Shown piece by piece: positions 24,254-36,200 of a stretch of 64,000 nt of DNA. This DNA comes from Anarhynchus alexandrinus (lineage: Eukaryota > Chordata > Aves > Charadriiformes > Charadriidae). The position numbers and the translations under genes are program-made. The DNA lies in NCBI GenBank assembly GCA_008711295.1, contig VUYV01000004.1, forward strand, positions 7,926,601 through 7,990,600. The letters are read 5' to 3'. The notes beneath the pieces are model-generated. The model was not told the DNA's origin, did not search any database, and saw nothing but the letters and a program-made list of their open reading frames with translations. The first letter of the stretch is position 1. Each line of letters starts with the position of its first letter.

Positions 24254-27200
24254 TCAGGCAGCCCCAGACAGCGGTCCCAGCTCCCCCGGCACACCGCCCT
24301 GGCTTGGCACAGGGGCCAGCCCGTGCTGCGCCAGCAGCCCCTGCACCAGCGCGAGCTCCTGCTCCAGCTCCTGAGCTCCGCAGTTCAGCCCTGGCACGGC
24401 GGCGGCACGTTCCCCCAGGACCTGCAGCACCCATGCGGCCAGCCGGGCCCTCACCAGTAGCACGGCCACGGCCATGTGCAGCTTGGCACAGCCCAGTGCC
24501 TTCATCCCCCAGCGGGCAGCAGCCTCTGCGGAGAGAGTGGGCAAAGGAACCATAAGTGCAGCAGTGTCCCCCCCACCCAGGCAGAGCTGGCCCAGGGGAC
24601 AAGGACACCAGCTTGCCTGTCCTGGGGGCTTTGCGCCACCCCACTCCCCCCACGCCGTACCTTGGCTCCAGCCGTGCTCACAGTACCGCAGGTCACGCAG
24701 GACACTGGGGCCCGCAGCCACCAGCCAGCGCAGAGCTGAGGCATGGAGCGGGCTGCCAGCGGGCGCCTTCTCCAGGAGCTGCAGCAGGACAGGGAGCAGC
24801 TGCCGTGCCAGGACAGCCGGCTCCGCAAAAACATTGGGTTCGTCCTCCTTGTACAGGCTGGTGGCTCTGTGGGGGGGAAAGCCAAGGCACAGGTGAAGCC
24901 GAGGGCTGTCCTCGTGGTCCTCTGTGCTTCCTCATACCCAGCGCAGGGGTCTGGCAACTCACTTGTTGGCCTCCAGCTCCTCCACGATGCCCCTGAGATC
25001 GAGGACAGGGAGATGCTGCAGCAGCAGGTCGAAGGTTTCGGGGTGCTCCCCAAACTCTGCCAGGAGGAGCTGCAGGAGGCTCAGGAGGCCCACGTTGTCC
25101 TGCACAAAGACGCAGCTGCCTCGGAGCGGCTCGCCTGGGTCCTGCCGCAGGAGGCTGGCGAAACCCGAGGCTTCGTGCCGGACCTCCCGCTCCTCGTCTT
25201 GCAGAAGGTGAATGCCCACATTTATCAGCCTGGGGAAAGGGAAGAGAAGGGAAGGTAAGGCCACCGCATGCCCCAGAGCATCCCCAGCCTGCCTGGAGGG
25301 CAGGGGAGGATGAGAGCCCTGCAGGGCAATGCTTCGCCGGGGGACTTTTCTCCAGCCACCACCCAAGAGCTCACTGCTTGGGAGGGCAGTGACAGGGATC
25401 AAGTGATGCATTAATGCAGTTTATTGCTGATAAGGGACTGGCTGCTTCTACTAAAACACCACCCAGAAATTTTTTGTAGGCTGCAAGCTCTTGGGTTCTA
25501 GTGATTTTTTAATATGTGGGGGTTTTTTTAATGCCCTTGAATTTTTTGCGGGGGACATCGCCTTTCACGGGGTCAGCCTATTAACCTGCAACACCCCCGG
25601 GGCTGTGGGCAGCGCTGGTCCTGCAAGTACCTACCGCAGAGCCACGGGGACAAGCGAGGAACAGGCAGCACGCAGGGATCGCTGCACCACATCGGCACCC
25701 GCCGTCTGGAGGGAGCGGGCGGCCGCCAGCCGCAGCACCTCGGAGGAAGCAGACCGGCTGCACGCCTCCAGCACTGTGCACCATCGCTCCACCAGGGTGC
25801 CCTCCTCGTCCTCAAACCTGTCAGAGACCCAGGAAGGAACGGGAATTCAGGTACACTTTCCAGCTCCGTCCAGGGCTCCGAAGGCCACCAACTGCTCTGA
25901 GACCGCAGGACCCAGACGCAAAGGCGGCTGTGATTTACAGGTGGGAATTTGTGGCTGTTTCCAGCAAGGACTAAGGAGAAATCTCCTGGAAGGGTCAGGC
26001 AGAGCCCCCCAGCAGCAGCAGGAACCTACCGGTGAGCGAGCAGCAGACTGGCAGCACACAGCGCCTGGAAGAGGAGGTCAGGGCCAGGACACTCAGCCTC
26101 CACCATGTGCAGCAGCATCTCCAGGCATGCTGCTGAGGAGCCTTGGAGCTTACGGAAAGCTTCCTGGGACCACGACGAGGGTTCTCTGTAAAGATGCAGC
26201 AAAGCCTCAAGGTACAATCTCAGGAACTCTTTGTCCCTTCTCTCTCGCAGCACCGACCGCAAGCTCTCCTAGTTGACAATGGGAAAGAAGGTACATGGTT
26301 AGTGTCCCCGGCACCGCGGGGTGGCAACCTCAGCACAACTGGGCAAGTGCCATACGCCCATGCACCCTCAGCCCGGGAAGCACCGTGCTTCTCAGTGAGC
26401 ACCCAGGATCCCCTCTGTGTGGTGCATTGGGGACCGTCTGCTTTACTGGGTGACTTTCAAGCCTCGTCATACCAGCAATGTCAGCCCAAGAGCCTTCTCC
26501 AGCTCCTCGCACGTTCCTCCCTCCCCGGAGATCACCCAGCTCAGGACGGCAAGTTGGACATCAGGATTCGGCTGCCGGAGAAGCGAGCAGACAGCGCCAA
26601 TCCGCTCACCGTCCACCAGCCGGGCTGCCTCGCCGCACGCGAAGTGGGCCATGGTTTGGTGGAGGATGGCCAAGCCCACCTGGAGGAAAACCAGGATCCC
26701 CCTTCCAGCACTCTGCCTCCAGTGGGGTGTGTGCCCCCCAAGGGGGGGGGTCCCCACCTCCCACCCCTTGGGCTCGCCGCCAGGAAGGCCATGATTTTCC
26801 CGGCAGGCAGCGGTACCTGCAGCTCGGCACATCCCGGCTTTCCCCCTGGTGGGAGGCTGTCCAGCTCAGCGCTGATGGTGTCATGGATGCTCTGGGTGAA
26901 GCCAGGGCTGAAGCACATGGGCAGGAGGGCAAGGACCTGGAGGAAGGCGGCGCGGACGAGCGGGCAGCGCTGGGCAGGGGTGAGTAGCCAGCCCCGTGCC
27001 TCCAGCTGCAGAGCCACGGGGTACAGCGCCTCCGCCGACAGCCTGCGGGGAGATGCGCAGCCTCATCACGGGGCCCGCAGGCCAAAAAGCTGCATCTCGG
27101 CACAGAGCGACCGCAGGGGCTGTCGTGGGGGGCTGTTGGACCACTCACCCACTGGTGCCCGGAGTGGGGGCCAGCAGCGCCCGTATCTGCAGCAGGCGCC

Positions 27201-30200
27201 CATGGATGGCATTGTGCGAACGGACCTGTCCTGGCGCGGTGGGGAGCTGCCGGGCCAGCTGCAGGAGGAGCCCCCGGCGCTGGGGCGGTGGGACAACCGG
27301 CACCAGCGCCTTGGCAGCCATCGCTCGCACGGCGTAGATGGGGCTCCCCGCCAGCCCCAGCAGCGGCCCCAGAAAGCGAGCAGAGCGGCTGTGGAGCAAA
27401 AAGGGCACCACACGGTGATACCCTGGCCGGAGTGAAACCCCCCAGGAGCCGGGGCCAGCCCCGGCACCACAGGACCACCTCCTGCTGCAGGAGCCCTTGG
27501 CCGGGGCAGAGCATCCCTGCTGTCCCCTCACCTGTCGGGGCCGTCGGCGCTGGGCTGCAGCTGGGCCAGGAGGGTGAGGACAGCATGGAGCGCGGGGTGC
27601 AGGCGGGTCCCCCCCGGCGCGGGCCCTGCGGCCGCCCCCAGCTCACCCAGCAGCACGTCGCCCAGCTGGGGGTGCTGCCCGAGGAAGGCTTGCAGGCTCA
27701 CCCCCTCCACCGGGCAGCCCTCCCCACGGCTCCGCTGCTGGCCCAGCAGCCGGGACGTGAGCGCGCCTGCAGGGACAGGGCAGAAAGCAGCGTCAGGTCC
27801 CCTCTACCCCCTGCCCGGCCCACCATGCTTTGCCCTGGCCAGGCTCCGGACCCCATGGGGCTGCATTGGTTCTGCATGGATCTCTCCCCCTCGGTACTCA
27901 CTGAAGAGCTGGATGGCCGCGTTCCTCATGGCCCAACACGGCGAGCCCAGTCCCTGCAGTGCCAGGGCCACCATCGGCGTGGCGTGCCGCAGCAGCGCGC
28001 CGCCCAGCCCCGCGCCGCGGACCAGCGTCTGCAGCACGTGGCAGGCACACACCTGGGGAGAGCGCACGGGGCTCAGCAGCACTGCGTGGGGAGGGGGCTC
28101 ACGCTTCCGTGCAAAGGGAAGATGGTGGGAAGAGACGGGGGAGCCAAAGGGCCATCAGCTCTCCGGCTCCCCGGATGGGCAGCGTGGCCAGGGCTGCGGC
28201 TTTTTGCTCACCCTGAGGTCTCTGCACCAGCGCAGCCTCCGGCTGGGGTACCTGGCATGGCTCCCTTTAGGGGACCTCGTGCAGATCACCCTGTCCCCAC
28301 AGGGGCTTACAGCAGCCGGGGGCCCAGTGCCTGCCACACTCACCTGCGGGAGGTCGAGGGTCTGGTCCCAGTCCTGTGGCAGGGCCGTGGTGGCCAAGGC
28401 TAGCAGCGTCTGGATGCAGCGGGTCAGCAGCGGCCGTGCCTGCGTCGGGGCCTCCCCGCTGACGATGCAGAGGAAGAGCATGGGGAAGCCGGCGGCACGG
28501 CGCGTGATCGAGCTGCTCCGGGGTCCGCTCAGTGCTTCTAAGCCCTGAGGAACAAAACCCACCTGAGATATGGCTGGAAACCTGCCGGCTGGAGCCTGCA
28601 GCTGCTCTGCAGGGAGGGGACTGGCCGCACCAGCCCCAGTGTGGCATCTCAGCTGCCAGGCGGGTGCTCGCCCCAGGGTAGGGGGACAGCCCTGGGACTC
28701 CCCGGGGCATAGGGGGAATGTGGGGTGGAACAAGCATGGTACCTGCTCCAGCATGGTCTGTGGGATCGCCTGGAGCTCCGCGTCGGGCTGGTTCAGCAGA
28801 GCGGCACAGAACTTGGTGAAGCCCATGCTGCAGCCCTCCACTGCTCCCTAGGGCAGAGCAGCGTCAGGTCTCTGCGCCCTGAAGGGTGCACCCGCCAGCC
28901 CACCACGGGCCCCAGAAACCTCTTTGCAAAGGGGAAGGAGAAAGCAAGAAGACACGATGGTGTGGGGACATGACGGGGGTCTGGCACTGGGATCCCAGCC
29001 AGGGGCTTCCAGCCATGCTCCATGTCCTGCCCCAGAGCAGACCCTGTCCCGCTGCACCCGCCCCCCCCTGCATGCCACCAAGAGCCCCCGGCTACCAACC
29101 TGGGGCAGGGACAAGGCGGGAGGGGTGGGCATGGGGCTGAGCCACCCCAGGCGGGACATGCTCTTACCCAGTGCCGGCACCGCAGCAGGATTTCCTGGAA
29201 CACCCTCGTGGCTGTCTGCAGGGTGGGGAGTGGCAGGAGGGGCCCCGATCCGGCGGGCAGCGCTGGGGCCAGCAGCAGCTCAGCCAGGCCCCCCAGGAGC
29301 AGCCCTATCTCCTGGGAAGAAGCAGAGAGTCACGAGGACCGGCAGTGGGGCTGCCCCATTCCTGTCCTGCCCCACCGTCGCCGCCGCAGGGAAGCACAGC
29401 GGATGCTGCTGTTGCCCCCCAGCACTGGCGCTCTCGGTCGCCGGCCCCACCAGGCAGCATGGCCGTGGTGGGATGCCCACAAGCACACACTGGCTCCGCA
29501 GCATGGTGGTTTCCCAGCCAGCTGCAACGCGTGCATGGCAGAAATGGCGTTTTTCCAGGCAGCCATCAGAGACAAGGAGAAGCTGGGATGGGTGGCTGTC
29601 GGAAAGGAGCTGGGATGGGCAGCCGCAGGGCTGCAAGCCGGGGAGCCCATCTCTGCCACAGCTGGGGTCTGTCAGCGCCAGGGAACCAGCTGGGCTACAT
29701 AAGGGCAGGCAGGGAGGTGGCTGCTTTTGGGGAGGGTGGTGGTTGCATCCTCCCTGGCAGGGGGTGAGGATGGCCTGTGGCAGCTCCGAGGTAAGGGCAG
29801 AGATTCCCCACTGTTTGTCCCCAGGGAGGGTGGATGCCCCGAGGGGAGCTGAAGAACGCAGCCGCTGGGGCGAGCCGGGCGGTGGGTGCTGTGACGGGCT
29901 GCCCCTCTCCCCAGTGCCGTGAGGAGGTGTGCCTACCTTCACTGATACCCAGCAGCAGGTCAGGATCAGGCTGTGCTCCTCTGACAGCAGGACTGAGTCC
30001 TCCTCTTCCTCCTGCCGTTGGCCTTTCCCCAGCATGATGAGGGAGCCGATGGCGTTCCCCATGTCTGCAAATGATGGGGCAGCAGCTGTGAAAGGGAGAA
30101 GCCTGGTCTGAGCAGGGTGGTGTGGGGCACTGCCTGCAGGGAGTGTGGGGCAGAGGGAAGGGGATGTTGTTCGGGGGGGACCCGCTGTCCCCTGTGCACA

Positions 30201-33200
30201 CAAATGGCAGTGGCTCCTGTCCTGCAATGTGTCCTGCTCAGGACCACAAATGCGCTTTGTCCCACTGCTCTTTCCGAGCCATTGCTGTAAGGGCTCCACC
30301 AGCCCCTGCTCTCCCAGCTGCTCCAGTTGGGCAAGTCCCTCGCCGCTCCTGGAAGGCTTTTGCCTCTACTTCTGCTGCTGGTCTCATGCAATTGAGAAAG
30401 GGACCCAAAACCAGGCACCTGCTGCTCTGCTCCGGTGGTTTCCAGGATCCTCTGCCCAACACCTGGAGCATCCCTGCCTGGGTGTTCTGCTTTGGGCCCA
30501 ACTCCTGACCCAGCCCCGCTGCTGTCCCTGCTAGAGGCAGCGAGCCCAAAGCAAGTGCCTCCTCTGTGGGCTGGAGGTCTGCTGGGTCAAGGACAGCTGT
30601 GATGGAGGTGTCAGTGGTTCCTGGGGCTGGTCCCCCCCCGGGGACACACTCACCTTGCTCATCAGCACCAGGGCCTTGCTGGCTCTGCAGAGCGCCCAGG
30701 AGGAAGGAGGTGATGTCTCTTGCTGTGGTCACGAGGCGGGTGAGGAGGTCCTGCCAGCTCTGCGCCAACTCTGCCGCCTGCATGGAGGCGGCCACCTCTG
30801 GCACCTGCAGCAGGCACCTCCGCAGGGCTGCGACGGCTCCTGCACAAACACCCACCTCTGGTCACAGCGGTGGCTGGTGTGACCCCAGCTCTCCTGCCTG
30901 AGCCTGCAGCTGAAATGGCTCACGGGCAGGGGAGCGAGCAGGGCCCCCGGGTGACGGGCATGCTGAGCAGTAATGCAGGGAAACTGAGGCAAGGACGTGG
31001 CATCGGTCCTGCCTGCACGATTCCTGCCTGCTCCAAATTCCCGGGGAGGAGACCTGCTGCAGGAGCCGCTTGCTGCCCTGCCAGGCTGGGGACGTACCGT
31101 GCATTGGCGCAGTGGCTGCTGCCTGCAGCAGGTCCCGGCACGCTGCAGCGTACTGGGCTTGCAGCACATGGAGAAGGTGCTGCGCGAAGCACAGGCCTCG
31201 GTTGGGCAGCGTCGGGGCTGCTTCGGCCTCCAGGGCCAGGCTCTTCATGGTGCTGCTGTCTGACCTGGGGAAAGAGGTAAAGGCTGCTGCGAGGACGAGG
31301 GAGTTTTCTGCCCAACTCATGCTGCGCAGCTTCTTCCCACCCCGGCTCGGGGTCCTGCACTCCAACGCTGCCCAGCTCCCCACCCCAAGGCTATTTCACA
31401 GCCAAGCCCTCGCTGCCCCGAGTTGTAAGCGCCGCCTCTGGCGATACACTGGTGCTGCCGATGTGGTCTCGGGGGCTGCCGTGCCACCCTGGGGAGGGGA
31501 AGGCCGGGAACTCATACTTCTGCAGGATGGTCTTCATCAGCAGAGCTCCGGCTTCAGCCTCCTGCACTCGTGGGCTGCGCAGGGCATCCTGAGCCAGCTG
31601 GAAGAGGGACAGGGCAACGGGCTCGGGGAACGTGGGGGGGAAGTAGCGGACGAGCAGCTCCGAGGCCAAGTCTCTGATCTGCCAAGACAGGAGAGGTGGG
31701 GGGAAACTGGGACACAAGACGGAGGGGGAAGCTGCTGGGGCAGGGCAGGAGGGGAGGCCCACCATCCTTCCCCTCTGAGCCCACTTTCGGCTGAGGCAGG
31801 CGGCTTTACAACCACTGAGGCTCACCTCGTTAGTGCTGTCCTGCAAGCAGCTCAGCAGCGCCAACAAATTGTGCTGGGAGAAGAAGTCCCAGCAGCCGCT
31901 CTGTCTGGTGTAGCTCAGCAGTGTGGCCATGGTTCCTGCGGTGGGGACATGGGGCGGTGGGACAGGGATGGGGGGGCACCCCTGCCGCCAAGGGGTGATG
32001 CTCTGGGTGGGCTGCCCGTACTCACGTGGGGGTTGGCCCTTCTTCCTCTCGGGGCTCCAGGTGTCCGTGCAGGTCTCCAAAACTGCAGCCAGGAGGAGCA
32101 GAGCCGTCTTCTTCCTCTGGTAGTTGGAGCCCGGGTGGAGCGAGGCGATGCTCAGCTGCAGCAGCCACTCCACAAAGCCTGCGGGCAGAGCGCAATGCCA
32201 GGCTGGGCACCCACATGCGAATCCCCTGGGGCTGTGGTGGAGGTGCTGGGGCGGCCGCCTCACCTACTGCCTGGGCAAGCTGCGCCTCTCCCTCGCTCAG
32301 CTCGGCACCTTGGGCCACCTTCCCTCGCAGCTGGGCCAGCGAGCTGTCCCGCAGCCGGACCAGCGCCTTCCTCACCGCTGCCTGCAGCAGCTGCCTGAAC
32401 GAGGAGGAGTCGCAGTTGAGGTTGAGGGGCAGGAACTCCCGCAGCAGCCGCACCTCGCTGCCTGAGAGGGGCTGGTTGGTGCTGGGGCTGCAGCAGAGGA
32501 GACCCAGCGCTGCCAGCCGAACGCCCTCCTCGCGGGCGCGCAGGCAGCAGGAGAGCCGGTCCAGCGCCTCGCCCCGCAGCGGCAGGGCCCCCGCCACGCT
32601 CTTCTGCGCCTTCAGCAGCGAGACCCAAGCCCGGAGCGATGCTGTGTCCCGGCCGCTGAACTGGGCGGCCAGCAGTGCCTGGGCAGCCGGGAGCTGTCGC
32701 AGGGTCCAGGTGAGGAGGTGGTTGGAGGCATTGCTCTGCAGGATGGGCAGGGGGGAGCGGAGCGCCTGGGAGAGCAGGGGCAGCCAGCGCAGCGCCCACC
32801 GCTCTGCCAGAGCTGCCTCCGTGCCCCGCTGCCCATCCTGCCGCTCGGCACACTGCTGCCGCACCAGGGCCTTGTAGACCTCGGTGGCTGCAGGACACAG
32901 GTGGTTGGTGGAGAGGCAGCTCAGGAGGTGCTGCGGCAGGTCCGGGTAGGCGTCCAGCACCTGGGAGAAAGGCAGATGTCCCTCATCCCCCTGCCAAACT
33001 GAAGCAGGGGGACAGATCTGGGTACAGAGCACATTGCGGTCACTCATGGCACTGGGCACTGGGTACCTCAAGCTGCTTGTGGCCAGATTTTGGTGGGCAT
33101 CAATTGGCAAAGCTCACTACCCCCCCAGGGATACTGTCCCTTAAGTGATGCTAAAATGGCCCCCTGGCTGGGAAGGCCGCCTGCCCGCACGGCTGAGCTG

Positions 33201-36200
33201 GGCAGGAGAAGGTGACAGGCAGTGGACAGAGGTGGTGTCACCCCAGCAGCAGTGCCAGCTGGGACCCAGCCTCCCCGTCCCCCCACCTTCCCTACCTGCT
33301 GGCTGCCCACGTAGGGAACGATGGCACATAGGGGCACGTATCTGGCTTTGATTTGCCACGGCATCGAGACCACCTTCTGCAGCATCTGTTGGTAGAGGGG
33401 TCTCTCCTGGTCCTGGAAGTGCTGGCACTCGAGGTGGTAGATCTCCAGGAGCAGTCGGAAGGAGCTGTGGACGAACTCGGACACCCCTTCCACCTGCAGG
33501 GAGAAGGACAGCAAGCAGGAGCAGTTAGGGTGGGTTCCCCCTTCTGTCTTGCTGTGGCAGGAAAGACCCTTTGCTTTCCCACGGCCGGGGGCTTTCAGTA
33601 CTGTCTGGTAACCACAGGGTTAGGAGCTGGGGACACTGGGATGGCGGGTGGTGAGGCAGCAGATGTGGACAGGCTGGGACTGTGCCGGTGGGTGCTGCGT
33701 GGGGAGGGCAAAGCACTGGGACATGGTCCTGCAGAGGCTGTGTGTGACAAGTGCCCCGGTCTCAGCAGCGCGGGTGCCCCTGCCCTGCCCGAGGGGAGCT
33801 GCAGGCAGCCGCAGGCAAGGGCACGTATCTGATGGAGCTGAAACAGGCAGGGGTGTGCTACGGGCAGGGGAACAGCTGGGTGAAGGAAGGGCTGTTTCTG
33901 GCAGCCATAGCATGGGTCTTCGGCATCCCATCCTTACCGGGGTCTCGGCGTTGTCCCACACCAGCTGGGTGAGCTGCCGGAGCAGCTTGGCATCCTGGGC
34001 CAGGATGCGTGTCCCCGTCAGGCGCCAGACGGCAGGCAGGCTCTCCCGCAGGCGCTGCAGCCACAGGGCACAGGCTGCAAAAGCAGAGAGCACCGCTGCA
34101 GCCCTCACCCCGAGACTCGCCTGCAGCAGAGCCGTCACGGGCTGCCGGGCTTAAGGACCCCGCACGCAAGGGGAGCGGTTTCCCCGTCAGGTACACAAGA
34201 GCCTGAGAGGGATAGTGTCCATCAGGCTGGAGCAGAAATTAACAGCAGTTTCCAAATTAGCTACCAAGATCCAGAAAAGCATCTTCCCTGGGAGAAGATG
34301 AAGCGCCGGGGCTCTGTGCATCATGAGCACAGCAAACCTTTCAAACCTCCCTACCATGGCAGGGTCATTGTCTCCTACCTTGGAAGCAGTAGTAGTGGCA
34401 GTCCTTCTGCTCCTTGGTCAGGGCACGCACAGCAGGAAAGACCACGTCCAGCAGCAGGCAGGCCTGCGGGAGAACAGGGGCTCAGGGAGCGGGCAGGCGC
34501 AGGCTTTCCAGGGCGAGAAAACCCCGCCACCAGGCAGGCGAGGAGAGCACTGCCTGGCTTTTCTGGTCTTAGAGCAGATGATTGCTAGCTTTTGCTCCCT
34601 CTCTGGAAGTCCTCAGCTCTTAAGGACTTGGGAGATGCTGGAGATGGGCAGAGCTGGCGGCTGCACTCTGCCTGGGTGGTGAATGCTGCTGCCACTACTT
34701 TTGGCACCTCCTGGCTTCTCAGCTCCCCAGGAGAGGGAAATCCCCACTCAGATGTCTTTGGAAAAGCAGGCTCCTGGCTAATGCATCGTGCTCAGTGGGA
34801 TGCATATGGAGCTGCTGGTGTGGAGCAGTGCAGCCTGGCGACATCCCTGGGGATCCACAGCCCCATCGGCAGCCGCCAGCCCTGCACAAGGGGCTCTCCA
34901 AACCCCTGGCCGTCGGGTTTGAGCTCTCCTACCCGGTGGGCGAAGCTCTCCAGCTGGCAGCTGAGGATGTCTGTCTTGCAGCATGTCAGCAAACCTCTGG
35001 TGAGCACCAGCTTCTCCAGCCCATCTGGCTCCAGGAACGGGGGGACCTCCACTGCCAGCTCCCCAAACTTCAGCTCCCCTTCACCTGGTGGGAAATGGCT
35101 GCGTTAGATGGCAGCAACACAGCAAACCCAAATGCTGCTCTGACAGTGAACTGCTGTGGCTCATCCCAGAGTGACTGTGGGAGATGGCTGGTGGCAGCCA
35201 GGGGCTCCCAGACCCCAAGAGCAGGACATGGTGGCAGAGTCCAGCTTGCACTGCTGCTGAGTGGCACCAGTCTCTCTCCCCTCATACCCAAACACGCCTG
35301 TCCCCGCTGTCCCCTTCACCAGACGCTCACCCAGGGTTGGGACGGAGCACGCACCTCGGTCGGGGAGCTGGAAGAGGGCCAGTGCGGCGCTGGCCCCGCG
35401 CTCGGGCTGTGGGGCTGTGTTCACCAGCATGCTCAGGGCTGTGCCCACCAGCAGCCGCGTGTCCTTGTTTGGGGCCTGGACTCGCAAGGGAGGCAAAGGC
35501 ACAGTTCAAAACACCATTTGAGAATCAGACCCCATTTAACTCTCCCTCCATGCCCACGCAGGCGATTACGCAGGGTTCCATGGGTACCGTAGGCACTGGG
35601 GCTGCCTCTGCAGGCTCCCCTCTGGGAGGGGAATGGGGAAAGCACCCGGGAAGGATGGCATTGCTCTGGTCCTTGGGACAGGCAGCCCCTTCCTTCCCCA
35701 GGGCTGTACGCACCTTTCCCCACGCTGCCTCCAGCAGCAGCCCCAACAGGCTCTGCAGGGCTTCGCTCTTCCCCTCCGTGCTCCACACCAGGGGGGCCAC
35801 GTCCTTCGGCAGTGCCTGGAAGAGCTGGAGGCAGGCCTGGAGGAGAGGAGAGGAGAGACGGGGACCACAGGGATGGCTGTCAGCATCCCTCACCTCTGAA
35901 AAACAACCATTCCCCAGGGATGGGATGGCCATTCAAAGTGGCTCTGTGTGTTACATCCATCCTAGACATCGCTGCCAGTGCCCAGACAGTCCTTCCAGGG
36001 ACTGGTCCTTTCCCCCTCCTCCAAAATTCGGCTCTTACCTTGACAGCCAGGTAGCCCCACATGCTGCCGGGTGTGGGCTGGCTCTGCAGCACCCAGCGCA
36101 AGGTGGTGGCCAGGCCCTGCAGCAGTGGGACCAGGTTCTGCCGCCAGTGTTGCCGGCCCAGGCTGCTCTCCTCCATGAACATGCACACTGAGGGAAAGGG

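Noticed and set aside
26143..27435. Plus-strand open frame of 430 codons
   Set aside because: It is the antisense shadow of THADA-like exons 24-27; the minus-strand frames have conserved motifs and correct splice sites.
31070..32398. Plus-strand open frame of 442 codons
   Set aside because: Antisense of THADA-like exons 12-16; the motif FLPLNLNCDSSSFRQ is on the opposite strand.
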